A stretch of 64,000 nt of DNA from DATEOR01 sp963841425 (GTDB taxonomy: Bacteria; Actinomycetota; Thermoleophilia; Gaiellales; Gaiellaceae): NCBI GenBank assembly GCA_963841425.1, contig CAWJCL010000002.1, positions 930,001-994,000 on the forward strand, written 5' to 3'. The notes below the pieces were generated by a model. The model did not search any database. It was not told the DNA's origin and saw only the letters and a list, made by a program, of their open reading frames with translations. Position numbers and translations under genes: made by a program. Shown here piece by piece: positions 41,647 through 49,820 of this stretch (position 1 is its first letter; each line of letters starts with the position of its first letter).

Positions 41647-42330
41647 ATGGAAAAGGACGTCAAGCGCAGGGTCGCAGCGGGTGCCGTGGCTCTCGTCGCA
41701 ATCGCGGGCGGAGGCGCCGCGGTCGCGGCCACGCAGGACTCGCCGAAGCAGGAGAGCCAGACCGTGCTGAACGACGCCGCGAAGGAGCTCGGGGTCTCGC
41801 CGAGCGAGCTCTCCGCCGCCCTGAAGAGCGCGCTCGAAAGGCGGATCGACGCCGCGGTCGCGGCGGGGCGACTCACGAAGGCGCAGGGCGAGGAGATGAA
41901 GCAGCGCATCGAGTCGGGCGACTTCCCGCTCTTCGGCATGGGGCCCGGCCCCGGCTTCGCGCATCACGAGATGTTCGGCGGCCTCGACGCGGCGGCCGCG
42001 TATCTCGGCCTGAATGGGGACGAACTCCAGACACAGCTCGCGAGCGGCAAGTCCCTCGCCGACATCGCCAAGTCGAAGGGCAAGAGCGTCGGCGGCCTCG
42101 TCAATGCGATGGTTGCCGACGCAAAGAAGCACCTCGACGAAGCCGTCGCCGACGGACGCCTGACGCAGGCGCAGGCATCGGAGATGCTCTCCCACCTCGA
42201 GCAGGGCGTCCGCGCCATGGTCGACGGAACCCCGCCGCGAGGGATGCCCGGGCCGGCATTCGGCTTCCGGCACGACTTCGACGGCGGATCCTCCGATGGA
42301 CCGCCGTCGTTCGACGGCGCCGCGGCCTGA
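41647..42330 (+). CDS. Secreted helical protein, regulated by the neighbouring two-component system
   Basis: 227 residues with an N-terminal export signal or anchor (about 8-28). The mature part is helical and reads as repeated hairpins: LNDAAKELGVSPSELSAALK, RIDAAVAAGRLTKAQGEEMK, then AAAYLGLNGDELQTQLASGK, LADIAKSKGKSVGGLVNAMV, RLTQAQASEMLSHLEQ. A His/Met-containing linker (GPGFAHHEMFGG) joins them. Such YckD-like or Spy/CpxP-like helical proteins act as envelope chaperones in some species; here the role is inferred from context. A strong ribosome site AAGGAGG precedes the ATG. Confidence 0.82.
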   Translation: MEKDVKRRVAAGAVALVAIAGGGAAVAATQDSPKQESQTVLNDAAKELGVSPSELSAALKSALERRIDAAVAAGRLTKAQGEEMKQRIESGDFPLFGMGPGPGFAHHEMFGGLDAAAAYLGLNGDELQTQLASGKSLADIAKSKGKSVGGLVNAMVADAKKHLDEAVADGRLTQAQASEMLSHLEQGVRAMVDGTPPRGMPGPAFGFRHDFDGGSSDGPPSFDGAAA

Positions 42331-42608
42331 TGGCCAGCGCAAGTCCACGCATCGAGGAGGCCCGAAGCCGCGCAGCCGTAGCCAGGCGGGCCGTGCTCGT
42401 CGCGTCCGTCGCCGGGTTCCTCGCCGTCTTCGTGCTCGCGCGGGCAAGCCATCCGGGCCACACCACGGCGGGACCCCAGCCGGCGACCCCCCTGATCGTT
42501 CCGGCCAGCGGTGAGAGCGACGATGACGGCGGCTTCGGCTTCGGCTCGGGATCGATCGCCCCGCAGACGCAGAACGTGGCGCCCAGTGTCTCGACCCACA
42601 CGTCCTAG
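42330..42608 (+). CDS. Small single-span membrane protein
   Basis: 92 residues: charged N-terminus, one membrane helix (about 20-40), and a Pro/Ser/Gly/Asp-rich exported tail (SDDDGGFGFGSGS). The start overlaps the preceding stop as TGATG. It lies just before the ApbE and membrane-reductase genes, where an FMN-binding protein is often encoded, but no FMN-binding domain or flavinylation motif is visible. Confidence 0.75.
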   Translation: MASASPRIEEARSRAAVARRAVLVASVAGFLAVFVLARASHPGHTTAGPQPATPLIVPASGESDDDGGFGFGSGSIAPQTQNVAPSVSTHTS

Positions 42609-43446
42609 GCCTTCCGCCACCCGGACGTTCTCCGCCATGGGCTTGGACGTGGTGACCGCAGGCGCCGATGAGAAGTCCTTTGCCGCGCTCGCCGCCCGTT
42701 TCTCCCACTGGGACTCGGTCTTCAGCCGCTTCCACGCCGGGAGCGAGCTCAACGCCGTGAACGCCGCCGGGTCGTGGCTCGTGCCGGTGTCACCGCTCTT
42801 CGCCGAGGTTGTCGAGACCGCGATCGCCGCGGCCGCGGCCACCGACGGGCTCGTCGACCCGACCCTGGGTGTCGCCATCGAGGCGGCCGGTTACGACCGC
42901 GACTTCGCGCTCATCGAAGCGGACGACCGCCCGCCCGGGGCTGCCGTGCCTGGGTCCTGGCGCACGCTCCGGGTCGCAGACCGGCTCGTCTTTCGGCCTC
43001 CCGGCACGAAGCTCGATTTGAACGGGGTCGTCAAGTCACTCGCGGTCGACGAGGCCCTCGCTCTCCTTCCCGGCGAGGGCTTCGTCGCCGCCGGCGGTGA
43101 CATCGCCACGCGCGGCTCGGCGGCGGTCGGGCTCCCAGGAGGAGACGGCCTGCAGCTCCTGGCCGGCGGCCTCGCAACCAGTGGTCGCACGTCGCGTCGC
43201 TGGCTGCGCGGCGGCCGGCCGCAGCATCACCTCATCGATCCGCGCAGCGGCCGGCCGTCCACCTCCCGCTGGCTCGAGGTGACGGTCGCGGCAGACTCGT
43301 GTCTCGCCGCAGACGTTGCCGCCAAGGCCGCGTTCCTCCTCTCCTCACAGGGGCCCGAGTGGCTCGACGAGCGCGGCCTGCCGGGCCGCTTCGTCGGGCC
43401 GGACAGAACCGTCGCAAACCACACCTGGCGGACGGCCCTCGCGTGA
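42586..43446 (+). CDS. apbE: FAD:protein FMN transferase (ApbE family)
   Basis: ApbE attaches FMN from FAD to Thr/Ser of target proteins outside the membrane. Stretches matching the family are TFSAMGLDVVT, FSRFHAGSELNAVN, DGLVDPTLGVAIEAAGYDRD, TKLDLNGVVKSLAVDEAL and the C-terminal HHLIDPRSGRPS, VTVAADSCLAADVAAKAAF. No signal peptide or lipobox is visible, so location is unclear. The start is uncertain: GTG 42586 keeps the native RTFSAMG stretch, whereas ATG 42637 would cut it. The next gene overlaps it (GTGA). Confidence 0.87.
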   Translation: MSRPTRPRPSATRTFSAMGLDVVTAGADEKSFAALAARFSHWDSVFSRFHAGSELNAVNAAGSWLVPVSPLFAEVVETAIAAAAATDGLVDPTLGVAIEAAGYDRDFALIEADDRPPGAAVPGSWRTLRVADRLVFRPPGTKLDLNGVVKSLAVDEALALLPGEGFVAAGGDIATRGSAAVGLPGGDGLQLLAGGLATSGRTSRRWLRGGRPQHHLIDPRSGRPSTSRWLEVTVAADSCLAADVAAKAAFLLSSQGPEWLDERGLPGRFVGPDRTVANHTWRTALA

Positions 43447-44066
43447 CCGGGGTCGCCTGGTACGCCGACCGCGCCGCCGGGATGATCGCGCTCGTCCTCC
43501 TCACGGCTTCCGTCTGCCTGGGCATCGGGCTCGCCGGGCGCGCGCGGTCGTGGCGGTGGCCCGCCTTCGCCATCGAGGACGTGCACCGCTATCTCGGTCT
43601 GCTCACCGGCACCTTCATCGGAATCCACGCGCTCGCCATCCTGCTGGACTCCTACGTCCCTTACTCGCTCGCCCAGCTCCTCGTCCCCGGGACGGCGCCG
43701 AGCCGGACGATGGCCGTCGCCGCGGGAGTCGTCTCGGCCGAGCTGCTTGGAGCGCTCGCCCTCACGAACCGCTTCCGCAAGCGCCTCTCCTACTCCTTCT
43801 GGCGCAGAGCGCACTACCTCAATTTCGCCGTCTGGATCCTGGCGCTCGGCCACGGGATCGCCGCGGGCACAGACAGCGACCAGCCGTGGGCCGTCTACCT
43901 CTACGCCGCGTGCGGGGCCGCGGTCGCAGGGCTCCTCGCCTGGAGGATCCTCGCCAAGCGTGCGCTTGCGTCCTGGGAGCTGACCGCCTGCCTCGCCGTC
44001 GCGGCGATCGCGACCGGAGAGCTCGTCGTCGCGCTCACGTTCGGCCCGCTTGGCCACCATCCATAG
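43443..44066 (+). CDS. Ferric-reductase-like transmembrane protein
   Basis: 207 residues with six or seven membrane helices. Histidines in DVHRYLG, IGIHALAI, RRAHYLNFAVW and LGHGIAAG are placed as haem ligands of ferric-reductase/MsrQ-like domains. No cytoplasmic flavin/NADPH part is fused, so electrons probably pass through a partner. Its operon partner ApbE suggests a flavinylated acceptor. Start GTG overlaps apbE. Confidence 0.85.
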   Translation: MTGVAWYADRAAGMIALVLLTASVCLGIGLAGRARSWRWPAFAIEDVHRYLGLLTGTFIGIHALAILLDSYVPYSLAQLLVPGTAPSRTMAVAAGVVSAELLGALALTNRFRKRLSYSFWRRAHYLNFAVWILALGHGIAAGTDSDQPWAVYLYAACGAAVAGLLAWRILAKRALASWELTACLAVAAIATGELVVALTFGPLGHHP

Positions 44067-44122
44067 TCGCGGCGCGCGCGGCCTCTAGTGTAAGACTGCT
44101 GCTACCAGACCAGGAGGTCCCG

Positions 44123-44734
44123 ATGCCTTACGAGCTGCCTTCGCTTCCGTATGCCTATGACGCGCTCGAGCCGACGATCGACGCGCAGACAATGGAGATC
44201 CACCACTCGAAGCACCACGCGACGTATGTGAACAATCTGAACGCGGCGCTCGAGGGCACCGAATGGATGGACCGGCCCCTCGAAGACGTCTTCGCGGAGC
44301 TCGAGATCATCCCGGAGGACAAGCGGGCCACCGTTCGCAACAACGGCGGGGGCCACGCCAACCACACCCTGTTCTGGGAGACGATGTCTCCGGACGGCGG
44401 CGGTGAGCCGAGCGGCGCGCTCGCCGACGCGATCGCCGACACCTTCGGCTCGGTCGACGAGCTCAAGAAGGCGGTCAACGACGCAGGCGTGAAGCGGTTC
44501 GGCTCGGGCTGGACGTGGCTCATCCACGACGGCACCGGCCTCGCGGTCGTCTCGACGCCGAACCAGGACAACCCGGTGATGAGCTCCGACACGCCGCTCC
44601 TCGGGATCGACGTGTGGGAGCACGCCTACTACCTCTCCTACCAGAACCGCCGGCCCGACTACCTCGAGGCCTGGTGGAACGTGGTCAACTGGGACGCCGC
44701 GTCGGAGCGCTACGCGCAGGCGGTCGGGCACTAG
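44123..44734 (+). CDS. sodA: Superoxide dismutase (Mn/Fe), canonical SodA
   Basis: 203 residues with all motifs of the Mn/Fe enzyme: MEIHHSKHHATYVNNLN, NNGGGHANHTLFWETM, and the signature DVWEHAYYLSYQ. Residue choice GGHANHTLFW and a Gln in DNPVMSSD-like region favour Mn or cambialistic type but I cannot settle it. Ribosome site CAGGAGG lies 7 bp before the ATG. A degenerate palindrome overlaps the stop. Confidence 0.97.
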   Translation: MPYELPSLPYAYDALEPTIDAQTMEIHHSKHHATYVNNLNAALEGTEWMDRPLEDVFAELEIIPEDKRATVRNNGGGHANHTLFWETMSPDGGGEPSGALADAIADTFGSVDELKKAVNDAGVKRFGSGWTWLIHDGTGLAVVSTPNQDNPVMSSDTPLLGIDVWEHAYYLSYQNRRPDYLEAWWNVVNWDAASERYAQAVGH

Positions 44735-44749
44735 TCACAGTCTGTTAGG
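44733..44749. repeat. Palindromic repeat copy 5 (degenerate)
   Basis: AGTCACAG-T-CTGTTAGG: the core with three mismatches. It lies between the convergent ends of sodA and the carbonic anhydrase gene. Confidence 0.5.
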
Positions 44750-44751
44750 AG

Positions 44752-45246
44752 CTAGCTCACTTCGCGGAGCACGCCGGTCGCGCAGTCGTAGACGTAGCCC
44801 GTGGCCGTGAAGCTTTCCGGGAGCAAGTCGGACGTGCGGATGCGCTCGACGCTCGCGCGCACGCTGTCGTCGAGGTCCGGGAAAGGGAGGAAGTCGATGC
44901 CGGTGGCGTCCGCGCCGGCTTCGGCGGCGAGCTTGGCGTGCAGGTCGTCGTTCGTGAACGTGAGCATTCCGCAGCCGGTGTGCGCGATCACGAGCGCTTC
45001 CTGCGTCCCGAGCAACCAGTGGGAAATGACCAACGAGCGGAGCGCGTCGTCGGAGACAATCCCGCCCGCGTTTCGGATCACGTGGGCGTCACCCTCCTCG
45101 AGCCCCAGGAACTTCGCCGGATCGAGGCGCGCGTCCATGCAGGTGACGACGGCGAGACGGCGAGCGGGCGGCGCCTGCAGCTCCCCCTTCCTGAAGCCTT
45201 CCGCATAGTTCCGATTGGCCTCGAGCACCGCGTCGCGAACTGCCAT
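44752..45246 (-). CDS. Beta-class carbonic anhydrase
   Basis: 164 residues. The zinc ligands and active-site pair are visible: VTCMDARLDP (Cys and the Asp-Arg dyad) and IAHTGCGML (His and Cys). The family stretch HVIRNAGGIVSDDALRSLVI is present. It interconverts CO2 and bicarbonate in the cytoplasm and belongs to the short single-domain branch. It is bracketed by palindrome copies 5 and 6. Confidence 0.94.
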   Translation of the reverse strand: MAVRDAVLEANRNYAEGFRKGELQAPPARRLAVVTCMDARLDPAKFLGLEEGDAHVIRNAGGIVSDDALRSLVISHWLLGTQEALVIAHTGCGMLTFTNDDLHAKLAAEAGADATGIDFLPFPDLDDSVRASVERIRTSDLLPESFTATGYVYDCATGVLREVS

Positions 45247-45262
45247 TCCGCCTCCCTTCGCC

Positions 45263-45285
45263 TCAAGTAACAGACTGTTACTTGA
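45263..45285. repeat. Palindromic repeat copy 6
   Basis: A 23-bp perfect palindrome (TCAAGTAACAG-A-CTGTTACTTGA). It lies 68 bp beyond the stop of the membrane-anchored sigma gene and 17 bp upstream of the carbonic anhydrase start. A T-rich stretch follows on the plus strand. Confidence 0.88.
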
Positions 45286-45352
45286 TCGCTTTCTTTTTTG
45301 AAGTGAGGAACGCTATACGACGTGAAGCAACACGTCGAGGGCGGCTCGGAGG

Positions 45353-46351
45353 CTAGCCGCTCTTGCCGCGCCCCGAGGCGGGCGCGGCGGCGCTCTTGCC
45401 GCTCGGCTCGGACTTCACCTGGCCGGGAGGCGTGCTCGGTGCGTTCGAGGTGGGGGCGTGCTCCGGCTTCGAGTGGTGGCCCTTGTTTGCGTGCTTGGGC
45501 TTGTCCTTGCCGTTCGCCCGCGGATGCGTCCCCGCCCACCCCTTGCCGTTGCCTTTCGCGTTCGCGCGCGCTCCGAAGTCGACCGCCACCGCGGGCGCGG
45601 GCGAGCGGTCGGCGAGTCGGATGTGCGGAGCAGGGGCTCTGTCCTTCGGGTTGTCAATCTGCGGCACGGGCGGCGTCGCGTGTGCAGGGAAGTCGTCGCC
45701 GCGCTGGATCGTCGCCGCCGTCAAGGCTGTTGCCGACGCCGCGACCGCGACGGCCGTGGCGAGGCTCGCGGCGACGTTGCCGGCGATGACCGTCTTGAGA
45801 GAGCTGAGGAGCGCGCCCGCGTTCACAGAGTGCATGGCGCGTCGCCGGCGCTTGACGGGATGCTCGAGGGAGCTCGCCAGCGAGCGGCGCGCGCGGAAGA
45901 TCAACGTCTCGACAGCCGCCTGGGTGAGCCCCAGCTTGGCGGCCACCTCGCGGTAGGAGAGCCCCTGCCACTCACGCAGGAGAATCGCGCGGCGCTGCTG
46001 CTCGGGAAGACCGGCAAGAGCCTCATCGAGCCCGAAGAGCTCCTCGGCCGGAGTTTCCGGCGCGGCGACGACGTCCTGCACCGCCTGCATGTCCTGCGGC
46101 CGCTCCACGCGCGCGCGGCGATACGAGGAGCGCTGGCGCGTGAGGCAGACGTTGTGCGCGACCTTGTAGAGCCACGCCTGCGCGGCCTCGGGCTCGAACC
46201 CGTCCTTGATACTCCGGCAGGCATTCAGGTAGGTCGCCTGCACAGCGTCCTCGGCTTCCTCGGGCGAGCCGAGCTGGCGCAGGCAGTACAGGTAGATCCG
46301 GCGGTGGTGCTCGTTGAAGAGTTCTTCGGCGAGGTGCGGCGCCGCGCTCAT
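45353..46351 (-). CDS. ECF sigma factor with C-terminal membrane helix and long exported tail
   Basis: 332 residues. The first ~175 are a normal ECF sigma: region 2 (FNEHHRRIYLYCLRQLGSPE, EDAVQATYLNACRS, AWLYKVAHNVCLTRQRSSYR) and region 4.2 (LPEQQRRAILLREWQGLSYR, EVAAKLGLTQAAVETLIFRA). They are followed by one membrane helix (about 185-210) and an extracytoplasmic tail of about 115 residues rich in Pro, Ala, Lys, His and Gly with repeats of NAKGNGKG type. It may be regulated by release from the membrane. It closes the PSP1-holB-tmk run (48 bp gap). Confidence 0.9.
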   Translation of the reverse strand: MSAAPHLAEELFNEHHRRIYLYCLRQLGSPEEAEDAVQATYLNACRSIKDGFEPEAAQAWLYKVAHNVCLTRQRSSYRRARVERPQDMQAVQDVVAAPETPAEELFGLDEALAGLPEQQRRAILLREWQGLSYREVAAKLGLTQAAVETLIFRARRSLASSLEHPVKRRRRAMHSVNAGALLSSLKTVIAGNVAASLATAVAVAASATALTAATIQRGDDFPAHATPPVPQIDNPKDRAPAPHIRLADRSPAPAVAVDFGARANAKGNGKGWAGTHPRANGKDKPKHANKGHHSKPEHAPTSNAPSTPPGQVKSEPSGKSAAAPASGRGKSG

Positions 46352-46398
46352 CTTCCAAGTCTGGAAGAGGCCTCAGGCCGGGTCGTCCCCCAAACGGG

Positions 46399-47196
46399 TC
46401 AGGCCACTTCGCGGCAGTCGTCGATCGCGATGTCGAAGCTGTCTCCGCCCTCGGGTTCGACGGTGCACGTGTCGGTGAGAACCTGGTAGGCGGTGACGAC
46501 GCCGCCGCCATGCGGGGTCTCGACGCGGCCGCCGACACGGGGCGCGCGGTCGCGGAAGCTCTTGTACGTGGGGTGCTCGAAAGCGAGGCAGCAGCGCAAC
46601 CGGCCGCAGAGCCCGGTGATGCGGCCGGAGCTCATCGGCAGCTCCTGGTCTTTCGCCATCCGCAGCGTGATCGGCTGCTCGTGCGAGGGGAACTTGCGGC
46701 AGCAGTGCTGGTCGCCGCAGAGGCCGTGGTCGCCGCAGAGGCGCGCGCACTCCCGCGGGCCGACCGAGCGGAGCTCGACGCGCCGGTCGAGGCGCCCGCG
46801 GAGCTGCTCCTGCAGGCTCGTCAGGTCCGGCCGGTTCTCCGCTTGGTAGGAGAAGACGATCCGCGAGCCGTCGAACACGAGCTCCGCCGAGACCGGCTTC
46901 AACTCCAGGTCGGAGCCGCGCAGGAGCTCGCGGAGGACCTTCATCGCCTGCTTCGCCTCGACGCGGTTCTTGGCGGCGGTCTCCTCGTCGGCAGCAGATG
47001 CGCGCCGGACGACGCGCTTCAACGGCTGCGCCGGCCGGGACTCGAGCTCGTGGTTCGGCCGCACGACGCGCCCGAGCTCCTGGCCGCGCGACGTGTGGCA
47101 GATCACCTTCGTGTTCCACGCGAGCTCGAGGCCGTTTGGGTCGAAGGAGTAGACCTTGCCCCCGGGGGAGAACACCACGCCTACCGCCGTTGCCAT
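46399..47196 (-). CDS. PSP1-domain protein (YaaT-like)
   Basis: 265 residues. The PSP1 C-terminal domain gives ELRSVGPRECARLCGDHGLC, then GDQHCCRKFPSHEQP and the Cys-rich GLCGRLRCCLAFEHPTYK, whose cysteines bind iron-sulfur or zinc in related proteins. In Bacillus the counterpart YaaT takes part in RNA processing and phosphorelay complexes with YmcA and YlbF. It commonly sits downstream of tmk-holB, as here. The start ATG 47196 is the first in the coding frame. Confidence 0.92.
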   Translation of the reverse strand: MATAVGVVFSPGGKVYSFDPNGLELAWNTKVICHTSRGQELGRVVRPNHELESRPAQPLKRVVRRASAADEETAAKNRVEAKQAMKVLRELLRGSDLELKPVSAELVFDGSRIVFSYQAENRPDLTSLQEQLRGRLDRRVELRSVGPRECARLCGDHGLCGDQHCCRKFPSHEQPITLRMAKDQELPMSSGRITGLCGRLRCCLAFEHPTYKSFRDRAPRVGGRVETPHGGGVVTAYQVLTDTCTVEPEGGDSFDIAIDDCREVA

Positions 47197-47206
47197 GCGG
47201 GAAACG

Positions 47207-48277
47207 CTAGCGCGCCGGAGCCGGAGAGGCGAGCTCCCGCCTGAGCCGGACGAAGAGACCTTCGAGCGCGAGACCGGTCTGCACCTGGAACTCGAAGGAG
47301 CGCCAGGTCTCGCGCACCGCCTCGGCAGCCCGCTCGGCCGCGAGCGAGCGCTCGGAGACGCCGTCCTCCGCGAGCTCGGGGAGCCGGTCGGAGTTGACGA
47401 GCGCGCCCTCCGCGCCGGCCGCCGCGACGACGAGGTCGCGATACCAGCTGGAGAGGATGTCGAGCGCGTCGAGGATCTCCTCGCGCTCCGCTCCCCGGGC
47501 CGCGCGGCGGACCCGCTGCTCGAGCTCGCGCTGGGACTCGTCGCCCGTGGCCGCCGCCTCGGCCTCTTTGCGGGCCTCGGCCCCACGAGCCTGCGCGAGC
47601 TCCCCGACCTTGCCCGACGCCGCTGCGGGATCGAAGGCGGGATCCCGGTAGACGGAGCGGGCAAGCTCGATCAGCGCCGCCCGCCGCTGCCCGGCTTCCT
47701 CGTTCAGGAGCCGGTCGGCGCGGTCGAGCCTCCCGCCCGCGAGCCGGGCGAGCGCGTCGAGCTTCTCGCCGCTCGCCCCACGAGTGGAGAGGTAGGCCTT
47801 CACCGCCCGCTGGGACAGGCGCTTGAAGAGGATGTGCTGGCACCGTGAGCGGATCGTGGGCGAAAGCGGGCCGAGGTCGTCGGCGACGAGCACGATCACC
47901 GCGTAGTCCGGCGGCTCCTCGAGATCCTTGAGGAGAGCGTCGGCGGCGTCCTCGTTCATCGTGTGCGCCGCGAAGATGAGGTAGACGCGCCGCGCCGCCT
48001 CGAACGGGCGCATGTGCAGGTCGCGGCGAAGGTCGCGCACCGGGTCGATGCGGATCTGGTCGCCGAGCGGCTCGAGGACGTACAGGTCTGGATGCGCGCG
48101 GCGCGAGACCCTGCCCGGGTCTCCGAGGAGCGCGCCGGCGAACGCGAGCGCGGCCCGCCGCTTCCCCACCCCGCGCGGCCCGTGGAAGAGGTAGGCGTGC
48201 GCCGGGCCCTCCGCGAGCGCGGCTCTCAGGAGGCCCTTGGCCTCCTCCTGCTCAGGGAAGGTCTCGAAGGTGTCCAT
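47207..48277 (-). CDS. holB: DNA polymerase III delta prime subunit HolB
   Basis: Clamp-loader subunit, 356 residues. It starts FETFPEQEEAKGLLRAALAE; the P-loop GPRGVGKRRAALAFAGALLG is present but altered from GxxGxGKT, and the sensor stretch NEDAADALLKDLEEPPDYAV and SRCQHILFKRLS are typical. The zinc-binding cysteines of most delta prime proteins are absent. It overlaps tmk by 26 bp. Confidence 0.93.
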   Translation of the reverse strand: MDTFETFPEQEEAKGLLRAALAEGPAHAYLFHGPRGVGKRRAALAFAGALLGDPGRVSRRAHPDLYVLEPLGDQIRIDPVRDLRRDLHMRPFEAARRVYLIFAAHTMNEDAADALLKDLEEPPDYAVIVLVADDLGPLSPTIRSRCQHILFKRLSQRAVKAYLSTRGASGEKLDALARLAGGRLDRADRLLNEEAGQRRAALIELARSVYRDPAFDPAAASGKVGELAQARGAEARKEAEAAATGDESQRELEQRVRRAARGAEREEILDALDILSSWYRDLVVAAAGAEGALVNSDRLPELAEDGVSERSLAAERAAEAVRETWRSFEFQVQTGLALEGLFVRLRRELASPAPAR

Positions 48278-48848
48278 GGATTTCCTCGGCGAGAGCGTCG
48301 GCCTTCGCGGTTCCGTCCAGCACGACGACGCGCTGGGAGAAGATCTCGGCGATCTGGCGGTAGGCGCGGTCGACCTCGGCGGCGAACTCGTCTCCCTCGC
48401 GCTCGATGCGATCGGGTGAGGTTCCGCGGCGCATCGCGGCCACGTCTCCCGGGACCAGGAGCAGGAACGTGCGGTCCGGCAGGAGGCTTCCGGTGACGGC
48501 GAGGTTGACCTCGAGCACGCGCTCGACCCCGAGGCCGCGCGCGATGCCCTGGTAGGCCAGGGAGGAGTCGATGTAGCGGTCGCAGACGACATCCGCGCCG
48601 CCGGCCAGGGCAGGACGGATCACCTCGTCCACGAGCTGCGCGCGGGCCGCGCTGAAGAGCGTCGCCTCGGCCCAGGGGGCGAGCCGACCGCTCCCGAGGA
48701 GGAGCTCGCGGATCCGCTCTCCCGCCTCCGTGCCCCCGGGCTCGCGGGTGCCGACGACCTCGCGTCCCTCGGCGCGAAGACGTTCGGTCAGGAGCCGTGC
48801 TTGCGTGCTCTTCCCCGAGCCGTCGACGCCTTCGAAGGTGATGAACAT
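48252..48848 (-). CDS. tmk: Thymidylate kinase
   Basis: Converts dTMP to dTDP. 198 residues with P-loop FEGVDGSGKSTQARLL, the DRY motif VVCDRYIDSSLAYQG, and the lid EREGDEFAAEV. The REPGGTEAGERIRELLL stretch is family-typical. It starts at ATG 48848. Confidence 0.96.
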   Translation of the reverse strand: MFITFEGVDGSGKSTQARLLTERLRAEGREVVGTREPGGTEAGERIRELLLGSGRLAPWAEATLFSAARAQLVDEVIRPALAGGADVVCDRYIDSSLAYQGIARGLGVERVLEVNLAVTGSLLPDRTFLLLVPGDVAAMRRGTSPDRIEREGDEFAAEVDRAYRQIAEIFSQRVVVLDGTAKADALAEEIHGHLRDLP

Positions 48849-48873
48849 GGCGGGATGCCTAGGATAGTGCGCC

Positions 48874-49812
48874 GTGCGGGCCCTAGTAACAGGCGGAGCC
48901 GGTTTCATCGGCTCTCATGTCGTTGACGCGCTCATCGAGCGCGGCGACGACGTCTGGGTGCTCGACAACCTCGCCAGCGGCCGGCGCGAGAACGTCGCCG
49001 AAGGCGCGCGGCTCGTCGAGGCGGACGTCCGCGACGCGGTCGCCGTCGCGAGCGCGTTCGCGGAGGCGAGGCCGGAGACGTGCTTCCACCTCGCCGCCCA
49101 GGCGGACGTTCGGGTCTCGATCGCCGAGCCGTCGTTCGACGCCGAGGTCAACGTCATCGGCACCGCCAACGTGCTCGAGGCTGCGCGGGAGCAGGAAGCG
49201 AAGGTGGTCTTCTCCTCCACCGGCGGCGCCATCTACGGCGAGTGCGACGGGCCCGCCGACGAGGACTCGCCCCGGCTCCCGCTCGCGCCGTACGGGACCG
49301 CGAAGCTCGCCGGCGAGGAGTATCTGGGGACGTGGAGTCGCCTGTACGGCGCCGGCCACGTCGCGCTTCGCTACGGAAACGTCTACGGGCCGAGGCAGGA
49401 CCCGCACGGCGAGGCGGGCGTCGTCGCGATCTTCTTCGGGCGGATCGCGAACGGCCAGGAGCTGCACATCTTCGGTGACGGACGGCAGACGCGGGACTAC
49501 GTCTTCGTCGCGGATGTCGTCGCGGCGACGCTGGGGGCGGCCTCTGGGCCCGCGGGCGTCTACAACGTCGGCACGGGGACCGAGACGTCGGTTCTCGAGC
49601 TCGCCGAAGCCTGCAAGCGCGCGAGTATGGTCGACGCCGAGATCGTCTTCGACCCGCCGAGGCTCGGCGAGCTCGGGCGCAGCGTCCTCGATCCATCGCG
49701 CGCGCAGGCTGCGCTCGGCTGGCGTCCGGCGACCTCGCTCGCTGCGGGGCTCGAGGCGACCTGGAATTTCGTGCGGGCCGCGGAAGGAGAGGGCGAAGCC
49801 GGGGCGAACTAG
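48874..49812 (+). CDS. NAD-dependent sugar epimerase/dehydratase (GalE-like)
   Basis: 312 residues, GTG start. Extended SDR with ALVTGGAGFIGSHVVDALIE, the YxxxK dyad in APYGTAKLAGEEY, STGGAIYGE and the RDYVFVADVV region. Family members are UDP-glucose 4-epimerases and related nucleotide-sugar enzymes. The substrate cannot be assigned. It diverges from tmk with 25 bp between starts. Confidence 0.92.
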   Translation: MRALVTGGAGFIGSHVVDALIERGDDVWVLDNLASGRRENVAEGARLVEADVRDAVAVASAFAEARPETCFHLAAQADVRVSIAEPSFDAEVNVIGTANVLEAAREQEAKVVFSSTGGAIYGECDGPADEDSPRLPLAPYGTAKLAGEEYLGTWSRLYGAGHVALRYGNVYGPRQDPHGEAGVVAIFFGRIANGQELHIFGDGRQTRDYVFVADVVAATLGAASGPAGVYNVGTGTETSVLELAEACKRASMVDAEIVFDPPRLGELGRSVLDPSRAQAALGWRPATSLAAGLEATWNFVRAAEGEGEAGAN

Positions 49813-49820
49813 TCGGCCCC

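Noticed and set aside
44752..45246. Sulfur-cycle or cyanase-associated role for the carbonic anhydrase
   Set aside because: No cyanase, carboxysome or urease gene is next to it; neighbours are sodA and a sigma factor gene.
48884..48896. Half copy of the palindrome (CTAGTAACAG) at the start of the epimerase gene
   Set aside because: It encodes the Rossmann motif ALVTGGAG at the gene start and has no matching right arm, so it is a chance half site.
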